From: Eubacteriales bacterium
GTDB lineage: Bacteria; Bacillota; Clostridia; Lachnospirales; Lachnospiraceae
Direction: 5' to 3'
Length of the DNA stretch: 64,000 nucleotides
Assembly: GCA_030525875.1 (NCBI GenBank)
Contig: JAUNDV010000002.1
Span: 58,563 to 122,562, forward strand
Position numbers and translations under genes: made by a program. The stretch's first letter is position 1. Each line of letters opens with the position of its first letter. The notes beneath the pieces are model-generated. The model searched no databases. It was not told the DNA's origin and saw nothing but the letters and a program-made list of their open reading frames with translations. Positions 61,884 through 64,000 of the stretch are shown in pieces.

Positions 61884-64000
61884 TGGATAAGATAAAAGCA
61901 TATATAGAATCTATAGTTTATTATAATCCGGATAATCATTATGCAGTGCTTTCTGTTTCCTGGCAGGGAGAGGAATTTACGGCTGTGGGATATTTTCCTT
62001 TTATAAGTGCGGGAGAAACTATAGATGCTGAGGGTGAATTTACAGAGCATCCCCTCTATGGAGAGCAGTTTCAGGTAAAGGAATATCATGTGGTAGAGCC
62101 TGAGGATGCAGATGCAATGGAACGATATCTTGCCAGTGGTGCGATAAAAGGAGTAGGACCGGCTCTCGCAAAGAAAATAGTCAAAAAATTCAAAAATGAT
62201 ACCTTTAGAATAATGGAGGAGGAACCCGAGAGACTTCAGGAAATTAAGGGAATAAGCGAGCGCATAGCAAGAGAGATAGCTGAACAGATGGAAACAAAAA
62301 GAGGTATGAGGGATGCTATCATTTTCATGCAGAATTATGGTATAAGCTCTAATCTTGCGAATAAAATATATGATAAATATGGACCAGGCTTATACTCAGT
62401 CATAGAGGGAAATCCATACAGACTGGCAGAGGATATAGACGGAGTTGGATTTAAACTGGCTGACAGTATTGCGAGAAAAGCGGGACTTGCGGAGGATAGC
62501 GAATTTAGAATTAAATGTGGTATAGAATATTCTCTTTATACTGCACAGTCAAATGGACATACCTGGCTTCCAAAGGACGAGCTTATCAGATATGCATGCG
62601 AGCTTCTTGAGCTTAAGAGTATAAATCTGGAGGACTATCTTGCAGATATGCAGATAGAAGGCAAAATAATATGCACCGGGGAAGAGCAGTCTGAAATATA
62701 TCTTTCTACACTTTACTATATGGAGAGAAATGTAGCTCTTATGCTTGATGCCCTCAATATAAGGGGAGAAAGTGACGAAGCATTTGTTCAAAGAAGGATA
62801 ATGAGAATACAGTCCGAGGAAGATATAGTTCTGGATGATAAGCAGGCCGATGCGGTCAAGGCCTCGGTAAACAATGGTGTTCTCATTATTACAGGAGGAC
62901 CTGGTACTGGTAAAACCACAACCATAAATACAATAATAAAATATTATGAAGAGGATAGTCAGGAAATAGCTCTGGCTGCACCTACGGGAAGAGCGGCAAA
63001 GAGAATGTCAGAGGCGACAGGCTATGAAGCCAGGACTATACACAGACTGCTGGAGTACACAGGAAAGCCGGAAGAGGATGAAAGAGATAAAAGTAAACAG
63101 TCATCAAAATTTTTAAGAGATGAGAAAAATCCACTAGAGGCTGATGTTGTAATAGTAGATGAGATGTCAATGGTCGATATCTATCTTATGGAGGCACTGC
63201 TTAAAGCCATAGTGCCGGGAACAAGACTTATACTCGTAGGTGATGCAAACCAGCTTCCAAGTGTAGGAGCTGGAAATGTTCTTAAGGATATGATTGAGTC
63301 AGGAGAATATAAAACGGTTTGCCTTACACACATTTTCAGACAGGCAGCGCTCTCAGACATAGTTGTGAATGCACATAAGATAAATAATGGCGAAATTGTA
63401 GAGCTTGGAAAACCAAGCAAAGACTTTCTGTTTATAAAGGGACAGAACCCAAAGAGTATTACTTCTGCTATAAAGACACTGGTAATGGATAAGCTTCCTA
63501 AGTATGTAAAAAGTTCCGTATCAGAGATACAGGTGCTCACACCTACAAGAAAAGGTGCGCTCGGAGTAGAAAATTTAAATATTGAGCTGCAAAGCTTTTT
63601 GAATCCTCCATCTAGAAATAAGACTGAAAAAAAATCAGGCTTCACTACCTTCAGACAGTTCGATAAGGTCATGCAGATAAAGAATAATTATGACATGGAG
63701 TGGGAAAGACGTACCAGAGACGGTATTGCTTATGAAAAGGGAGCCGGCATTTTCAATGGAGATATAGGCGTAATAAAAAAGATAGACAATGCCGCAGATC
63801 AGATAACAGTTTTGTTTGATGATGAAAAATATGTAATTTACGATACAAAAACTCTTGAAGAGCTAGAACTCGCCTATGCTGTTACTGTACACAAGTCTCA
63901 GGGAAGCGAATATCCAGCTGTGGTCATGCCTATGTATTATGGTCCGCATATGCTGATGAATAGAAATCTGCTCTATACTGCTGTCACAAGAGCGAAAAAA
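61884..64000 (+). CDS. recD2: RecD2-type ATP-dependent DNA helicase (3' end outside window)
   Basis: A 5'-3' SF1 helicase. 705 codons are visible and the frame is open at the right edge. The N-terminal domain has SGAIKGVGPALAKKI and later helix-hairpin-helix repeats, which separate RecD2 from RecBCD RecD. Walker A is GGPGTGKTT, and VIVDEMSMVD and LVGDANQLPSVG follow. The last visible motif is VHKSQGSEYPAVVMP with TAVTRAKK. AAAGGGG lies 13 bases before the ATG at 61884, slightly distant. RecD2 acts in repair and replication-fork processing. Confidence 0.95.

Overview
The window is a stretch of chromosome from a low-GC, Gram-positive anaerobe of class Clostridia, most likely family Lachnospiraceae. 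This placement is an inference. It rests on A+T-rich intergenic DNA, strong AGGAGG-type ribosome binding sites, frequent AGA and ATA codons, intrinsic terminators with T tracts, a T-box leader, and Firmicutes-type genes (YlmH, MutS2, Sua5/YwlC, a YtrA-type GntR regulator, archaeal-like ProRS, trpXYZ). I saw no rRNA, tRNA, CRISPR array, transposase or integrase. Almost all genes lie on the plus strand; only a BCCT transporter and a HIT protein are on the minus strand.

Layout. 1-3.9 kb: end of an operon with a membrane-anchored GH18 protein (cut by the left edge), Sua5/YwlC and endonuclease III, then a 31-residue membrane protein with its own promoter and terminator. 3.9-12.2 kb: a tightly packed run with an AIR-synthase-like protein, an Lrp/AsnC regulator, an aminotransferase, a Wzt-type ABC ATPase without a permease, a 1330-residue methyltransferase/kinase-like/GT2/GT4 fusion, and YlmH; deoB follows. 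13.6-20.1 kb: a surface-glycan operon (GmhA-like isomerase, GT2, two large GT-C-like membrane proteins) ending with a DMT exporter. 20.2-23.6 kb: a YtrA-type regulator with an ABC-2 transporter behind a 33-bp palindromic operator. 23.7-27.1 kb: a multi-pass membrane protein, then rfbF and rfbG, the first steps of CDP-dideoxyhexose synthesis. 27.1-30.3 kb: a tryptophan T-box leader and trpXYZ. 30.3-34.7 kb: a gene remnant, a folded palindromic repeat, a PfoR-like membrane protein, an Rrf2 regulator with iscS-iscU, and rubredoxin. 34.8-38.1 kb: rfbH, LicD and a GtrB-like glycosyltransferase, which resume the glycan theme.

38.2-44.6 kb: a candidate yybP-ykoY (Mn2+) riboswitch ahead of a P-type cation ATPase, a convergent BCCT transporter, a small winged-helix/TM protein, trmL and a PflA-like radical SAM protein. 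44.7-51.6 kb: ftsH behind a perfect palindrome, mutS2, an orphan response regulator, a guanylate-kinase-like protein with an altered P-loop, and a HIT protein. 51.7-58.3 kb: a truncated ORF6N protein, proS, thiN, cca, ridA and a phosphoglucomutase. 58.3-64 kb: an acyltransferase, a CmpB-like membrane protein, a hairpin-rich intergenic region, an MreB-like gene, and recD2 cut by the right edge.

How it fits together. The coherent theme is cell-surface polysaccharide assembly spread over several transcription units (about 6-20 kb, 23.7-27.1 kb and 34.9-38.1 kb). Nucleotide-sugar synthesis (rfbF, rfbG, rfbH, GmhA-like, phosphoglucomutase), cytoplasmic and GT-C-like glycosyltransferases, LicD and acyltransferase decoration, and a Wzt-like ATPase are all present. 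A Wzm-type permease, the CDP-dideoxyhexose E3 reductase and the final 4-keto reductase are missing from the window. Housekeeping and nutrient genes with their own regulatory RNA or operators are interleaved among these pieces.
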